A stretch of DNA of 60,190 nt. It comes from Gammaproteobacteria bacterium (GTDB lineage: Bacteria; Pseudomonadota; Gammaproteobacteria; Thiohalobacterales; Thiohalobacteraceae). Below, piece by piece: positions 34,691 through 43,193 of this stretch. The stretch's first letter is position 1; each line of letters opens with the position of its first letter. Both the position numbers and the translations under genes were made by a program. The stretch covers positions 1-60,190 of the forward strand of contig JAIOJV010000111.1 in assembly GCA_019911805.1 (NCBI GenBank). The letters are read 5' to 3'. The notes below the pieces were generated by a model. The model had not been told where the DNA came from and made no database searches. It saw only the letters and a list, made by a program, of their open reading frames with translations.

Positions 34691-37485
34691 TGTACCGCCA
34701 TGCCGTCTGGCTGTGTGTGGTGCCGCTGGTGAGCGGCTGCGGCGCGCTCGGCTGGCGCGATCAGCCCGCAACCCTGGCCGATCTGCAGGGACGGCACATC
34801 GAGATCGTACCGGCCCCGATGCCGGACGATACGCGCGACCGGGCCATGGCGAACTACCGTGCGTACCTCGGTACTGATGGAGACGACGCGCTCCGTCCCG
34901 AGGCCATGCGCCGGCTGGCCGATCTGCAGCTGGAGGAAAACGAACGGCGGCAGGCCGAACTACCCAATGGCACGGCGGCAGAGCCCGTGGCACCCGATCC
35001 GGCCGAATCAGTGGCACTGTACGAGACGGTACTGCGCGAGTATCCGCAATACGCGCATCGCGACAAGGCCCTGTACCAGCTCGCGCGGGCCCATGACGAT
35101 GCCGGACACAGCGAGGTCGTGCTGGCGACGCTGGAACGTCTGGTGCGCGAACACCCCGACACGCCACTGCGCAGCGAGGCCGAATTCCGTCGCGGTGAGA
35201 TCCTGTTCGTGCACGGGCGCTACGGCGCGGCGGAGGTCGCCTACCAGGCTGTACTCGAGCGTGGCGATGACTCTGATTTCTACGAGCGCGCGCTGTACAA
35301 GCTGGGCTGGGCACGCTTCAAACAGAGTTTCTATGATACGGCCATGGATGCCTTCATCGCGCTGCTGGATCGGCGCCTGGCCACTGGCACTGCCGCCGTC
35401 GCCGGCATGGGTCGTGCGGAGCGCGAACTGCTCGATGATACGCTGCGGGTCGTCAGTCTGAGCGTGTCCTATCAGGAGGGTGCAGCCTCCCTGGACGCGT
35501 ATTTCCAACGTCGTGGCGAACGCGCCTACGAAGACCTGATCTATGCCAACCTGGGTGAGCTGTATCTGAACCAGGAGCGCTATTCGGATGCCGCCGCGGT
35601 GTTCCATGCCTATGTCGAACGGCATCCATTGGCACGCCCCGCGCCGGTATTCCAGGCGCGGGTCATCGCTGCCTACGAGCGTGGTGGCTTTCCCACGCTG
35701 GTGTTGAGCTCCAAGCGCGACTTCGTCGAGCGCTACGCACTCACCGGCCCCTACTGGCAGGTGCATGTGCAGGCCGAGGTACCGGAGGTGGTGGCTGCGC
35801 TGAAGCGCAATCTGCAGGACCTCGCCCGTCATTACCACGCCGTCGCGCAGCAATCCCGACAGGCACCGGACTACGCCGAGGCCGCGCGCTGGTATCGCGC
35901 CTTCATCGTCTCGTTTCCACACGGTGACGCAACCCCACGCATGAATTTTCTGCTCGCGGAGACGCTGTTCGAGAGCCAGGCCTATGCAGAGGCCGCCGCG
36001 GAGTATGCCAGGACCGCCTACGACTATCCGCGTCACCCCCAGTCGGCGGAGGCCGGCTACGCTGCCTTGCTCGCCTACGACCGGCACGGGGCGACATTGC
36101 CTGCCGGGCAACAAGCGGCCTGGCAGCGCCGCGCGATCGCCAGCGCGTTGCAGTTCGCCGCTACCTATACGGAACACCCGCAGGCCATGGCCGTGCAGAC
36201 CAAGGCCGCCGGGGACCTGTTCAAGCTCGGTGATTTCGCCGCCGCCGTGCAGGCCGCCCAGCAGGTGGTCGAGCGTGCGGACGGTCCGCGTGAGCTGCAC
36301 CGTACCGCCTGGGCCGTGGTGGCGCACGCCAGCTTCGATCTGGGCGACTACGAGCGTGCCGAGGCGGCGTACCAGCAGACCCTGGCCCTGGTCCCGGCGC
36401 AGGAGAGCGGTCGTCAGGCACTGGTCGAGCGCCTCGCCGCGGCCATCTATCGTCAGGGTGAACAGGCACGCACCCGCGGTGATCTGGCGGCTGCGGCCGC
36501 GCATTTCGCGCGTGTGCGCAGCAACGCACCCGGTGCGGAGATCGTGGCGACGGCGGATTACGATGCCGCCGCGGCGTTACTGGAACTGCGTGACTGGCCG
36601 AACGCGACTGCGCAACTGGAGGCATTCCGTCGTCATCATCCCGATCACACGTTGCAGCCGGAGGTGACCCGCAAGCTCGCAGTCGCCTACCTGGAAGGCG
36701 GACGCACCGGGCAGGCGGCGGCTGAATTCGTGCGCGTCGCCGACGCCAGTCAGGATCCACACCTGCAGCGCGAGGCCCTGTGGCAGGCGGCCGAGCTCTA
36801 TCAGCAGTCGCACCAGACCGTGCCGGCCCTCCAGACCTGGGGCGACTACGTCAAGCGCTTCCCGCAGCCGCTGGAACCGGCTACCGAGGCGCGCCAGCAG
36901 CTGGCGGATCTGCACACCGCAGCGGGCGCACCGGCCGCGCGGCTGGCCGTGCTCACCGAGCTGGTGCAACACGAAGCCGCGGCGCCCTCCACCGAACGCA
37001 GCGAACGCACGCGCTATCTGGCGGCCAGGGCCGCCCTGGAGATCGCCATGCCGGCAGTCGAGTCGTATCGGCACATCGTGCTCAAGGCACCGCTGAAGAA
37101 ACACCTCGACAGCAAGCAGCACCACCTCAAACTTGCGGTCGCGGCCTGCACCCGCGCCGCCGAATACGGCGTCGCCGAGGTGACCACCGCGGCGACCTAT
37201 CACATCGCCGAGATCTACCGCCATTTCGGTCAGGCCCTGCTCGACTCCGAACGTCCCGGCAATCTGTCGGCGGAAGAGGCCGAGCAGTATGTCCTGTTGC
37301 TGGAGGAGCAGGCATTCCCCTTCGAGGAACAGGCCATCGAGATCCACGAGACCAATGTCGCGCGTATCCCGCAGGGGATCTACGACGACTGGGTACGGCA
37401 GAGTCTGCAACAGCTCGCGCAGCTGCTGCCGGTCCGCTATGCCAAACAGGAACGGGGGGAGGACGATGTCGCGGAAATCCGCTGA
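34687..37485 (+). CDS. Large TPR lipoprotein
   Basis: A 932-residue lipoprotein with lipobox VSGC near residue 18. It is almost wholly built of TPR-like helix pairs, e.g. YPQYAHRDKALYQLARAHDD, FRRGEILFVHGRYGAAEVAY and FKLGDFAAAVQAAQQVV, giving an extended superhelix of perhaps twenty repeats. It resembles the large TPR proteins of gliding-type and TonB-linked complexes in deltaproteobacteria (AgmK-like), by architecture rather than close identity. It overlaps the upstream TPR gene by 4 bases and the downstream lipoprotein gene by 20 bases. Likely periplasmic face of the outer or inner membrane. Confidence 0.83.
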   Translation: MMYRHAVWLCVVPLVSGCGALGWRDQPATLADLQGRHIEIVPAPMPDDTRDRAMANYRAYLGTDGDDALRPEAMRRLADLQLEENERRQAELPNGTAAEPVAPDPAESVALYETVLREYPQYAHRDKALYQLARAHDDAGHSEVVLATLERLVREHPDTPLRSEAEFRRGEILFVHGRYGAAEVAYQAVLERGDDSDFYERALYKLGWARFKQSFYDTAMDAFIALLDRRLATGTAAVAGMGRAERELLDDTLRVVSLSVSYQEGAASLDAYFQRRGERAYEDLIYANLGELYLNQERYSDAAAVFHAYVERHPLARPAPVFQARVIAAYERGGFPTLVLSSKRDFVERYALTGPYWQVHVQAEVPEVVAALKRNLQDLARHYHAVAQQSRQAPDYAEAARWYRAFIVSFPHGDATPRMNFLLAETLFESQAYAEAAAEYARTAYDYPRHPQSAEAGYAALLAYDRHGATLPAGQQAAWQRRAIASALQFAATYTEHPQAMAVQTKAAGDLFKLGDFAAAVQAAQQVVERADGPRELHRTAWAVVAHASFDLGDYERAEAAYQQTLALVPAQESGRQALVERLAAAIYRQGEQARTRGDLAAAAAHFARVRSNAPGAEIVATADYDAAAALLELRDWPNATAQLEAFRRHHPDHTLQPEVTRKLAVAYLEGGRTGQAAAEFVRVADASQDPHLQREALWQAAELYQQSHQTVPALQTWGDYVKRFPQPLEPATEARQQLADLHTAAGAPAARLAVLTELVQHEAAAPSTERSERTRYLAARAALEIAMPAVESYRHIVLKAPLKKHLDSKQHHLKLAVAACTRAAEYGVAEVTTAATYHIAEIYRHFGQALLDSERPGNLSAEEAEQYVLLLEEQAFPFEEQAIEIHETNVARIPQGIYDDWVRQSLQQLAQLLPVRYAKQERGEDDVAEIR

Positions 37486-37948
37486 GACACGGTCCGCCGT
37501 ACTGCTGCTGTGCCTGCTGACGGCCGGCTGCGCATCGAACCGGACCGTCGACGATCCCGCCGTCGTGCGCGCCCAGGCGGTCGCGTCGAACGAGTACCGA
37601 CAGGCGTTGCAGCTCGCCCGGGACGGCCAGCGCGCAGACGCCATCGCCGCCCTGGAGCAGGCGGTCATGGTGCGTCCGGCCAATGCCGCGGCGCACAACC
37701 GGCTGGGCATGCTGTACCGCGAGGCCGGCCGGTTCGCGGATGCCCGCAAGGCCTACGAGACCGCCTTGGACATCGATCCTGAGTACGCACTGGCGCACCG
37801 CAATATCGGTATCTTGCTCGACATCTATCTGCAGCAGCCGGTGCAGGCCCTGGAGCACTACCGCGCCTATGCGCGGCTGGCCGGGGAAGGTGATGCCGAG
37901 GCCGGACTGTGGGTCGCCGAGCTGCAGCGGCGTCTGGGCACACAATGA
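37466..37948 (+). CDS. Small TPR lipoprotein
   Basis: A 160-residue lipoprotein (lipobox TAGC near residue 24) with three TPR units: EYRQALQLARDGQRADAIAALEQAV, AAHNRLGMLYREAGRFADARKAYETAL, and ALAHRNIGILLDIYLQQPVQALEHY. It resembles PilF/NlpI-type adaptors. The ATG at 37466 lies inside the end of the large TPR gene after a strong GGGGGGAGGA site, so translation is coupled. Presumably an assembly factor for the same envelope complex. Confidence 0.84.
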   Translation: MSRKSAETRSAVLLLCLLTAGCASNRTVDDPAVVRAQAVASNEYRQALQLARDGQRADAIAALEQAVMVRPANAAAHNRLGMLYREAGRFADARKAYETALDIDPEYALAHRNIGILLDIYLQQPVQALEHYRAYARLAGEGDAEAGLWVAELQRRLGTQ

Positions 37949-37966
37949 CACGAGGCTCTGATCAGT

Positions 37967-38236
37967 ATGCATAGACGTCTTGCCCTGTCGCTGTTGCTCG
38001 CCGCACTGGGCGCGACCGGCCAGGCTGCCGAGGACATGGACCTCGAGGGGATGGCCGTAACCGGCAACCAGGAACTGCCGAAGTCTCTGACCATCGTGCC
38101 GTGGAAGGCCTCGGGGCTGGGCGATATCGCCGGCCTGCCGACCGGAAGCCTGCTCAACGAACACCTGGGGCCAGTGCAGCGCGAGGTTTTTCAGCGCGAG
38201 TTGCGATATTACGATTCAGTTCACGGAACCGAGTAA
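37967..38236 (+). CDS. Small exported protein, TPR-Exb operon
   Basis: An 89-residue protein with a signal peptide (about 1-20, ending GQAAE) and a short mature part with the segment MAVTGNQELPKSLTIVPWKAS. No known family is recognised. It is 18 bases after the small TPR gene and 50 bases before exbB, in the same direction. The mature sequence is proline- and tryptophan-containing and could be a peptide ligand for a partner in the complex, which is a guess. Confidence 0.7.
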   Translation: MHRRLALSLLLAALGATGQAAEDMDLEGMAVTGNQELPKSLTIVPWKASGLGDIAGLPTGSLLNEHLGPVQREVFQRELRYYDSVHGTE

Positions 38237-38285
38237 ATCCGGTTCATATGGTGTTATCAGCACATCGTTTTGGGGGGAAGTGACT

Positions 38286-38939
38286 ATGGATATCTACCGT
38301 TCGATCGTCGGGTTTTTTCAGTCTGGTGGCCTGTTCATGTATCCGATCGTCGTCGTGTTGGCACTCGGCATGGCCATTGCGATAGAGCGCTACGTGTATC
38401 TGACGCTGGCGCGTGCGACCAACCGGCGCGTCTGGGGCCGGATCATGCCACTGCTGGCGGCGGGTGATTATCAGCAGGCCATTGTGGTGAGCCGCGAGTC
38501 GAAATCGGCGATCAGCCGTGTTCTCGGCTACGGCCTGGGCCGCCTGGCCTCGGCACGGCGTCGCGACGACATCGAGGTGGCCATGCAGGAAGGCCTGATG
38601 GAAACCGTGCCACGGCTGGAGAAGCGCACCCACTACATCGCGACCTTCGCCAATATCGCGACCCTGCTCGGTCTGCTCGGCACCATCATCGGCCTGATCC
38701 AGGCATTCACCGCCGTGGCCACCGCCAATCCGGCAGACAAGGCCGACATGTTGTCCGCCAGCATCTCGGTGGCGATGAACACCACCGCCTTCGGTCTGAT
38801 GGTCGCCATCCCGCTGCTGCTGATCTATACGGTGTTGCAGACCAAGACTACTGAACTGGTCGACAGCCTGGAAATGGCTGCGGTCAAATTTCTCAATGTA
38901 CTGACCGAGAAGGCCAGCGTCGGTGGTGGCGCGGCATGA
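38286..38939 (+). CDS. ExbB/TolQ-family proton channel protein
   Basis: A 217-residue inner-membrane protein of the MotA/TolQ/ExbB family with three helices. The conserved cytoplasmic segment before helix 2 (LEKRTHYIATFANIATLLGLLGTIIGLIQAF) and the helix 3 segment ISVAMNTTAFGLMVAIP carry the polar residues lining the channel. It forms a pentamer around an ExbD dimer and uses proton flow to drive a TonB-like rod. The ATG at 38286 follows GGGGGAAG; an in-frame GTG at 38280 is less likely. Its stop overlaps the first exbD by 4 bases. Confidence 0.9.
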   Translation: MDIYRSIVGFFQSGGLFMYPIVVVLALGMAIAIERYVYLTLARATNRRVWGRIMPLLAAGDYQQAIVVSRESKSAISRVLGYGLGRLASARRRDDIEVAMQEGLMETVPRLEKRTHYIATFANIATLLGLLGTIIGLIQAFTAVATANPADKADMLSASISVAMNTTAFGLMVAIPLLLIYTVLQTKTTELVDSLEMAAVKFLNVLTEKASVGGGAA

Positions 38940-39466
38940 TGACCCGCCGCTGGCGCCGCCGCACCACCACGCGTGACCCCGGTGATATCAATGTCACCGC
39001 GTTCATGAATCTGATGGTGATCCTGGTGCCGTTCCTGCTGATCACGGCGGTGTTCTCGCGGATCGCCATCCTGGAGCTGACGCTGCCGGCCGGGGCTGCT
39101 GCCGGGGCCACGTCGCCACCACAGGGTTTCGACCTCGAAGTGGTGCTGCGCAAGGACGGCGTCGAGGTGGGCGATCGCAACGGCGGTCTGATCCGGCATA
39201 TCGCTGCGCTGGACAGTGGCTACGACTACGTGCAGCTGGCGGAGCTGCTGCAGTCGATCAAGGCGCGCTACCCCGAGGAGCGGGACGTAACCCTGCTGCT
39301 CGAACCCGAGATCGAATACGACGCGCTGGTGCAGATCATGGATGCGGTGCGCATCGCCACGACCGTGGTGGCCGGCAGTGCGGTCAAGGTCGAGCTGTTT
39401 CCCGAGATTTCGATCGGTGATGCCCCGCCCGCGAGGGCGCGGGTCGCTGCCGCCGGAGGTCGTTGA
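38936..39466 (+). CDS. ExbD/TolR-family protein lacking the proton-path Asp (Asn25)
   Basis: A 176-residue single-pass ExbD-type protein. The membrane segment reads INVTAFMNLMVILVPFLLI. In functional ExbD/TolR/MotB proteins the residue aligned with N25 is an Asp (D25 in E. coli ExbD) that carries protons; here the codon is AAT. The periplasmic domain (about 45-176) keeps the ExbD pattern. The protein is probably a structural partner for the second ExbD, which does have the Asp. It overlaps exbB by 4 bases and is followed by the second exbD after two bases. Confidence 0.88.
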   Translation: MMTRRWRRRTTTRDPGDINVTAFMNLMVILVPFLLITAVFSRIAILELTLPAGAAAGATSPPQGFDLEVVLRKDGVEVGDRNGGLIRHIAALDSGYDYVQLAELLQSIKARYPEERDVTLLLEPEIEYDALVQIMDAVRIATTVVAGSAVKVELFPEISIGDAPPARARVAAAGGR

Positions 39467-39468
39467 AC

Positions 39469-39975
39469 ATGAAGATGTCGAGCCGTGCTGAACGCATGGA
39501 GCGTCACCATAAGCGCTGGGGGCGCGGTGGCGCACTCAATCTGGTGTCGCTGATGGATATCTTCACCATCCTGGTGTTCTTCCTGCTGGTGAACTCCTCG
39601 GATGGTGAAATCCTGCCGAGTACGCGCGCGGTGCAGTTGCCGGAGTCGGTTGCCGAAGACAAGCCGCGCGAGACCGTCGTGGTGATGGTGACCGAGTCCG
39701 ACATCCTGGTGCAGGGGCACAAAGTCGCCAGCGTCACCGCGGCGCTGGCCGGCGAGGACCACGTAGTGCCCGCGCTCAAGGCGGCACTGGCCGAACAGGA
39801 GGCGCGTATCCTGCGCGCCGATGCATCGGTCACGCCTGACCGGCGCGAGATCACCATCATGGGCAACAAGGAGATCCCCTATGCGCTGCTGAAACGGGTG
39901 ATGGCGACCTGCGCCGACGCCGGTTTCGGGCAGGTTTCGCTGGCCGTACTGCAGCGCCCGGCTGGGAAGGGCTGA
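39469..39975 (+). CDS. ExbD/TolR-family protein with intact proton-path Asp (Asp30)
   Basis: A 168-residue ExbD-type protein. A basic cytoplasmic tail of about 20 residues precedes the membrane helix LVSLMDIFTILVFFLLVN, in which D30 sits where the proton-carrying Asp should be. The periplasmic domain includes the family segment EIPYALLKRVMATCADAGFGQVSLAV. It probably pairs with the Asn-bearing ExbD just upstream in a heterodimer inside the ExbB pentamer. GGAGGT before the ATG at 39469 supports this start; a TTG at 39463 would add two residues. Confidence 0.9.
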   Translation: MKMSSRAERMERHHKRWGRGGALNLVSLMDIFTILVFFLLVNSSDGEILPSTRAVQLPESVAEDKPRETVVVMVTESDILVQGHKVASVTAALAGEDHVVPALKAALAEQEARILRADASVTPDRREITIMGNKEIPYALLKRVMATCADAGFGQVSLAVLQRPAGKG

Positions 39976-39979
39976 ACCC

Positions 39980-40963
39980 ATGAGTGCCGCCCTGCATACG
40001 CTCAATCTACCCTGGATGGCCACCGCCGAGGAGGAGCGCCGTTTCCGCCGCATCCTGATCGGCGTATGCGGTGTCTTGCTGTGCCTGAGCGTGATTGCAC
40101 CCTACCTGCCCCTGCCGGAGCCGGAACCGGAGGCCGTCGAGGTATTGCCCCCACGCCTGGCGAGACTCATTCTGGAACGGCCGGCGCCCGCCAAACCGAA
40201 GGTCGTCCCCCCGCCGCAACCGGTCGTCGAGGTACAGCCCCAGCCCAAGCCCGAACCGAAACCGGATCGCCAGGTGGAACCCACACCCAAGCCCAAGGTC
40301 GACAGCCCAAAGACTACGACCAAAAGCGTGCCGGCCCCGAAACCCGATCCCGATGCCGCGCGCAAGAAGGCGGCACAGAGCGGACTACTGGCGTTCAGCG
40401 ACAGTCTGGCGGACCTGCGCGACAATCCCAGGCTCGACAAACTGCGCGACAACGCGCGTGTCTCGGAGGCCGGTAAGACGGCGACGCGCACCGAGCGTGC
40501 GCTGCTGACCTCCAAGGTCGCTGCGGCCTCGGCCGGGATCGACACCAGCCGGCTCAGTCGCGACACCGGGGATGTCGGGCTGGCCCAGCGCGGCACCACC
40601 CGCGTCGCCAGCCCGGTCGCAACCGATGCCGCACGCTCGAACGCGGCGCCCTCGGCAGGCAAGTCGCGTCAGGCCGCACGTAGTATCGAAGAGATCCAGA
40701 TGGTGTTCGATCGCAACAAGGGTGCGATCTACAGCATGTACAACCGCGCCCTGCGCAGCAACCCGACCCTGCAGGGCAAGCTCGTGCTGCGTCTGACTAT
40801 CTCGCCTGACGGCCGGGTGACCGAGTGCGCCGTGGTCAGCAGCGAACTTGCCGATGCGGAGCTGGGTGGCCGGGTGGTGGCGCGGGTGAAGATGTTCGAC
40901 TTCGGGGCCAAGGACGTCGACGTGGTGACGATCACCTATCCGATCGACTTTCTGCCGGCCTAG
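39980..40963 (+). CDS. TonB-like protein with AgmX/PglI C-terminal domain
   Basis: A 327-residue energy-transducing protein. One membrane helix (about 24-45) is followed by a Pro/Lys-rich rod with repeated PKP and PEP motifs (about 48-125), a helical linker, and a C-terminal domain of the AgmX/PglI type (about 237-327). This domain opens with SIEEIQMVFDRNKGAIYSMYNRALRSNP and ends in a TonB-like strand pair (KLVLRLTISPDGRV). AgmX/PglI domains were named from Myxococcus gliding proteins and also occur in TonB-like systems of proteobacteria. It is the last gene of the operon, five bases after the second exbD. It should span the periplasm and pull on an outer-membrane or periplasmic partner. Confidence 0.85.
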   Translation: MSAALHTLNLPWMATAEEERRFRRILIGVCGVLLCLSVIAPYLPLPEPEPEAVEVLPPRLARLILERPAPAKPKVVPPPQPVVEVQPQPKPEPKPDRQVEPTPKPKVDSPKTTTKSVPAPKPDPDAARKKAAQSGLLAFSDSLADLRDNPRLDKLRDNARVSEAGKTATRTERALLTSKVAAASAGIDTSRLSRDTGDVGLAQRGTTRVASPVATDAARSNAAPSAGKSRQAARSIEEIQMVFDRNKGAIYSMYNRALRSNPTLQGKLVLRLTISPDGRVTECAVVSSELADAELGGRVVARVKMFDFGAKDVDVVTITYPIDFLPA

Positions 40964-41008
40964 ACCGGTTGCCGTTGGGATGCGGGCGGTGCGCCACGCT
41001 GCAATGGT

Positions 41009-41329
41009 CTAATCCGGTGCGCGTGCGATCGGCCGGTCGCCGGCCCCGGACGGTTCCCCGCGCAGCACTTCGCGCGCCACGGCCGCATCACGCTGCAAGC
41101 TGCCGAGATACCCCAGCACATCGATGATTTCACGCAGCATGACCAGCAGCACGACCAACAGACCCAGGACGGCGAGCACCAGGGCCTCCAGAAAATACCC
41201 CAGCGCATAGCCTGCGATCAGCACGGCCAGGACCGGCAGCGATACCTGCCAGTAAAGTCGGCGGTGCCGATGCAGGCGCCTTTCGTAGTGGCGCGCGCTG
41301 CGGGGGCTATCGGAATGTTCGTTGGGCAT
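41009..41329 (-). CDS. Small two-helix membrane protein
   Basis: A 106-residue protein with a charged, His/Arg-rich N-terminus, then two adjacent hydrophobic segments (about 28-70), and a polar tail. No family is recognised. It converges on the TonB-like gene with 45 bases between the stops and reads away from the GST-like gene. The alternating basic and hydrophobic pattern looks like a real small membrane protein rather than a shadow, but there is no independent support. Confidence 0.55.
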   Translation of the reverse strand: MPNEHSDSPRSARHYERRLHRHRRLYWQVSLPVLAVLIAGYALGYFLEALVLAVLGLLVVLLVMLREIIDVLGYLGSLQRDAAVAREVLRGEPSGAGDRPIARAPD

Positions 41330-41397
41330 GGTTGTGCATCCGTCCGATCAGACACAATAAAGTATTGGCATCTCTACTGTTCTATACTTGATCTCAT

Positions 41398-41412
41398 CCC
41401 TGCCGGGCAGGG
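41398..41412. promoter_or_regulatory. Perfect palindrome in the divergent spacer before the GST-like gene
   Basis: CCCTGCC-G-GGCAGGG is a perfect 7-base inverted repeat with a one-base centre, in the 235-base space between the small membrane protein and the GST-like gene. It could be an operator for either. No convincing -35/-10 pair is visible next to it, so the assignment is weak. Confidence 0.35.
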
Positions 41413-41564
41413 TAGCATCATTTCCGATACGCTCACTGAACAAAAGTCAGTATCGTCTCGATAAAGATTCCACTATCGAGGGTTCACAGGCAGTGTTCTT
41501 TGGCTTCGCGATGGAAGCCACCTGATCAATTGCTGGGAGCCACTCGCCATACCGGAGGTTTGTC

Positions 41565-42218
41565 ATGAGTCTGGAGCTGGTTAGTTTCGTCATCTGTCCG
41601 TTTGTACAGCGTGCGGTGATCACTCTGAAAGAGAAGCGTATCGCGTTCGACATCACGTATATCGATCTGGAAAATCCCCCCGAATGGTTCAAGGATATTT
41701 CACCGCTCGGCAAGGTGCCACTGCTTAAGGTGGACCATGAGGTGCTGTTTGAATCGGCCATCATCAATGAGTATCTGGATGAAGTGTATCCGCCGGCCCT
41801 GCATCCGGGAGATCCGCTGGCGCGCGCCAAACACCGGGGCTGGATCGAGTATGGATCCAATCTGCTGGTGGAGCAGTATAAGACCATCATGGCGAAGGAT
41901 GAAGACGGTTTTCGGCAGCAGTGTGACGCCCTGGGTGGGGTGCTGGCCCGTCTTGAGCCGGTAATCGGGGATGGCCCCTATTTCATGGGAGACCATTTCT
42001 CCCTGGTCGATACGGCCTATGCCCCGTTTTTCATGCGCTTTGAAATCCTCCGCAGGCATCATGAGGCACTGGCAGGCCTGATGCCGGCTCGCGTGCATCG
42101 CTGGGGTCAGGCACTGCTGACCAGGGATTCTGTCACGGCGTCTGTGGTGGATGATTTTGAACAGCGCTTTGTGGCTGCCGGTAAGAATAAAGGCTCATTC
42201 CTCCTGGCGGACGCATAG
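41565..42218 (+). CDS. Glutathione S-transferase-like protein
   Basis: A 217-residue protein with the two-domain GST fold. The thioredoxin-like N-terminal half shows LVSFVICPFVQRAVITLKEK, where the cysteine is placed as in omega/SspA-type proteins. The cis-proline LGKVPLL and the ESAIINEYLDE segment bind the gamma-Glu of glutathione. The helical C-terminal half is present in full. It may be a Cys-type transferase or reductase acting on glutathione conjugates, or a regulator like SspA. GGAGG precedes the ATG. Base composition is slightly lower in GC than its neighbours. It stands alone. Confidence 0.85.
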   Translation: MSLELVSFVICPFVQRAVITLKEKRIAFDITYIDLENPPEWFKDISPLGKVPLLKVDHEVLFESAIINEYLDEVYPPALHPGDPLARAKHRGWIEYGSNLLVEQYKTIMAKDEDGFRQQCDALGGVLARLEPVIGDGPYFMGDHFSLVDTAYAPFFMRFEILRRHHEALAGLMPARVHRWGQALLTRDSVTASVVDDFEQRFVAAGKNKGSFLLADA

Positions 42219-42286
42219 GGCCGTAGCGTCTGCATTTTTCCACCAGAGTAGCGGATATGCGCAGCACTGAAATGCATCACTGGCGA

Positions 42287-43171
42287 TCAGTGCGCCGCGC
42301 GTAGCGTTGCCACGTCCGCTGCCGTGACCTTCGGCGCGTTGTTTCCCCAACTGCTGCGTTCGTGATTGATCACTGCCGCGATCTGCGCATCGCTCAGTTG
42401 GTCGGCCCACGGTGGCATCGGCGCGGCGTACTGTACCCCGTCGATCACCGTTCCCTGCAGGCCGTTCAGCACCACGTCGATGTGGGTGGTCGGATCCGTG
42501 TCGATGACCGCAGGGTTTCCCACCAACGACGGAAAGACACCGGGCAGGCCTAAGCCCGTCGCCTGATGACAGGAGGCGCAGTTGTTGCTGTACACCGACG
42601 CGCCCAGGGCGGCATCGCCATCGGTGGCACCGGTGGGCTGTGCCGCGCCCGTCGCGGCATTGCCAGCGGCGGTCGACACACCGGCCGACTGGGAGTGGTT
42701 CAGCGCCACGGGGCCATAGGTCGGGGTGGTCGCGAAGTCGGGTGGCGGTCTCCACAGTTGTACCCCGTAAAATACGCCAAAGGCGACAATGACGATGAAC
42801 AGCACCCAGGCCCAGGAGGGAATGGGTGCCGGTGTCTCCGCCCGCGAGGGCTCCCATTGCGTCTCGCCGGCGCCCCCATAGGAGTTGATGAGAATGGGGA
42901 TCTTGCCTTCGAGCACGTCGTTGTCGCGCACGCCGTTGATGGCAATGCCCGGGCCGTTGCGGACGGTAAAGTGGATGATCCGCACCCCCTTCCGGCCGCT
43001 GGAATCGTAGGCCTCCACCCGCAGCCGGTGGGCCCCGTCCTCGAGCCGGGAGGTATCGAGCTCAAAGCGCACCGGTGGGCGATGGCTCAGCAACGGTTCG
43101 GTTTCGTCATCCAGATAGACGAGCGTGCGAACCTCGTGGCGGACCTCTTTTTCCCGTTTGCCTTCGGCCAT
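42287..43171 (-). CDS. cbb3-type oxidase cytochrome c subunit with Ig-like N-terminal domain
   Basis: A 294-residue protein placed where ccoP would be. Residues 1 to about 118 have no signal peptide and look like an Ig-like or Big-type beta domain (PVRFELDTSRLEDGAHRLRV; IPILINSYGG). A single membrane helix at about 119-139 is followed by a flexible linker and a cytochrome c domain with CASCH at 198-202 and the axial-methionine region YAAPMPPW. Since the haem must be periplasmic and there is one helix, the beta domain is predicted to be cytoplasmic. Canonical CcoP has two haems and two N-terminal helices, so this is a variant subunit. It is the last gene of the leftward oxidase operon. Confidence 0.82.
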   Translation of the reverse strand: MAEGKREKEVRHEVRTLVYLDDETEPLLSHRPPVRFELDTSRLEDGAHRLRVEAYDSSGRKGVRIIHFTVRNGPGIAINGVRDNDVLEGKIPILINSYGGAGETQWEPSRAETPAPIPSWAWVLFIVIVAFGVFYGVQLWRPPPDFATTPTYGPVALNHSQSAGVSTAAGNAATGAAQPTGATDGDAALGASVYSNNCASCHQATGLGLPGVFPSLVGNPAVIDTDPTTHIDVVLNGLQGTVIDGVQYAAPMPPWADQLSDAQIAAVINHERSSWGNNAPKVTAADVATLRAAH

Positions 43172-43193
43172 GGTGACTCCTCGGGACGTGGCG

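Noticed and set aside
32297-35314. 1005-codon leftward open frame
   Set aside because: It lies antisense to the well-supported TPR genes and is Arg/Pro/Ala-rich low-complexity without motifs.
39980-40963. Classical TonB of a siderophore uptake system
   Set aside because: The C-terminal domain is of AgmX/PglI type and no TonB-dependent receptor is in the window.
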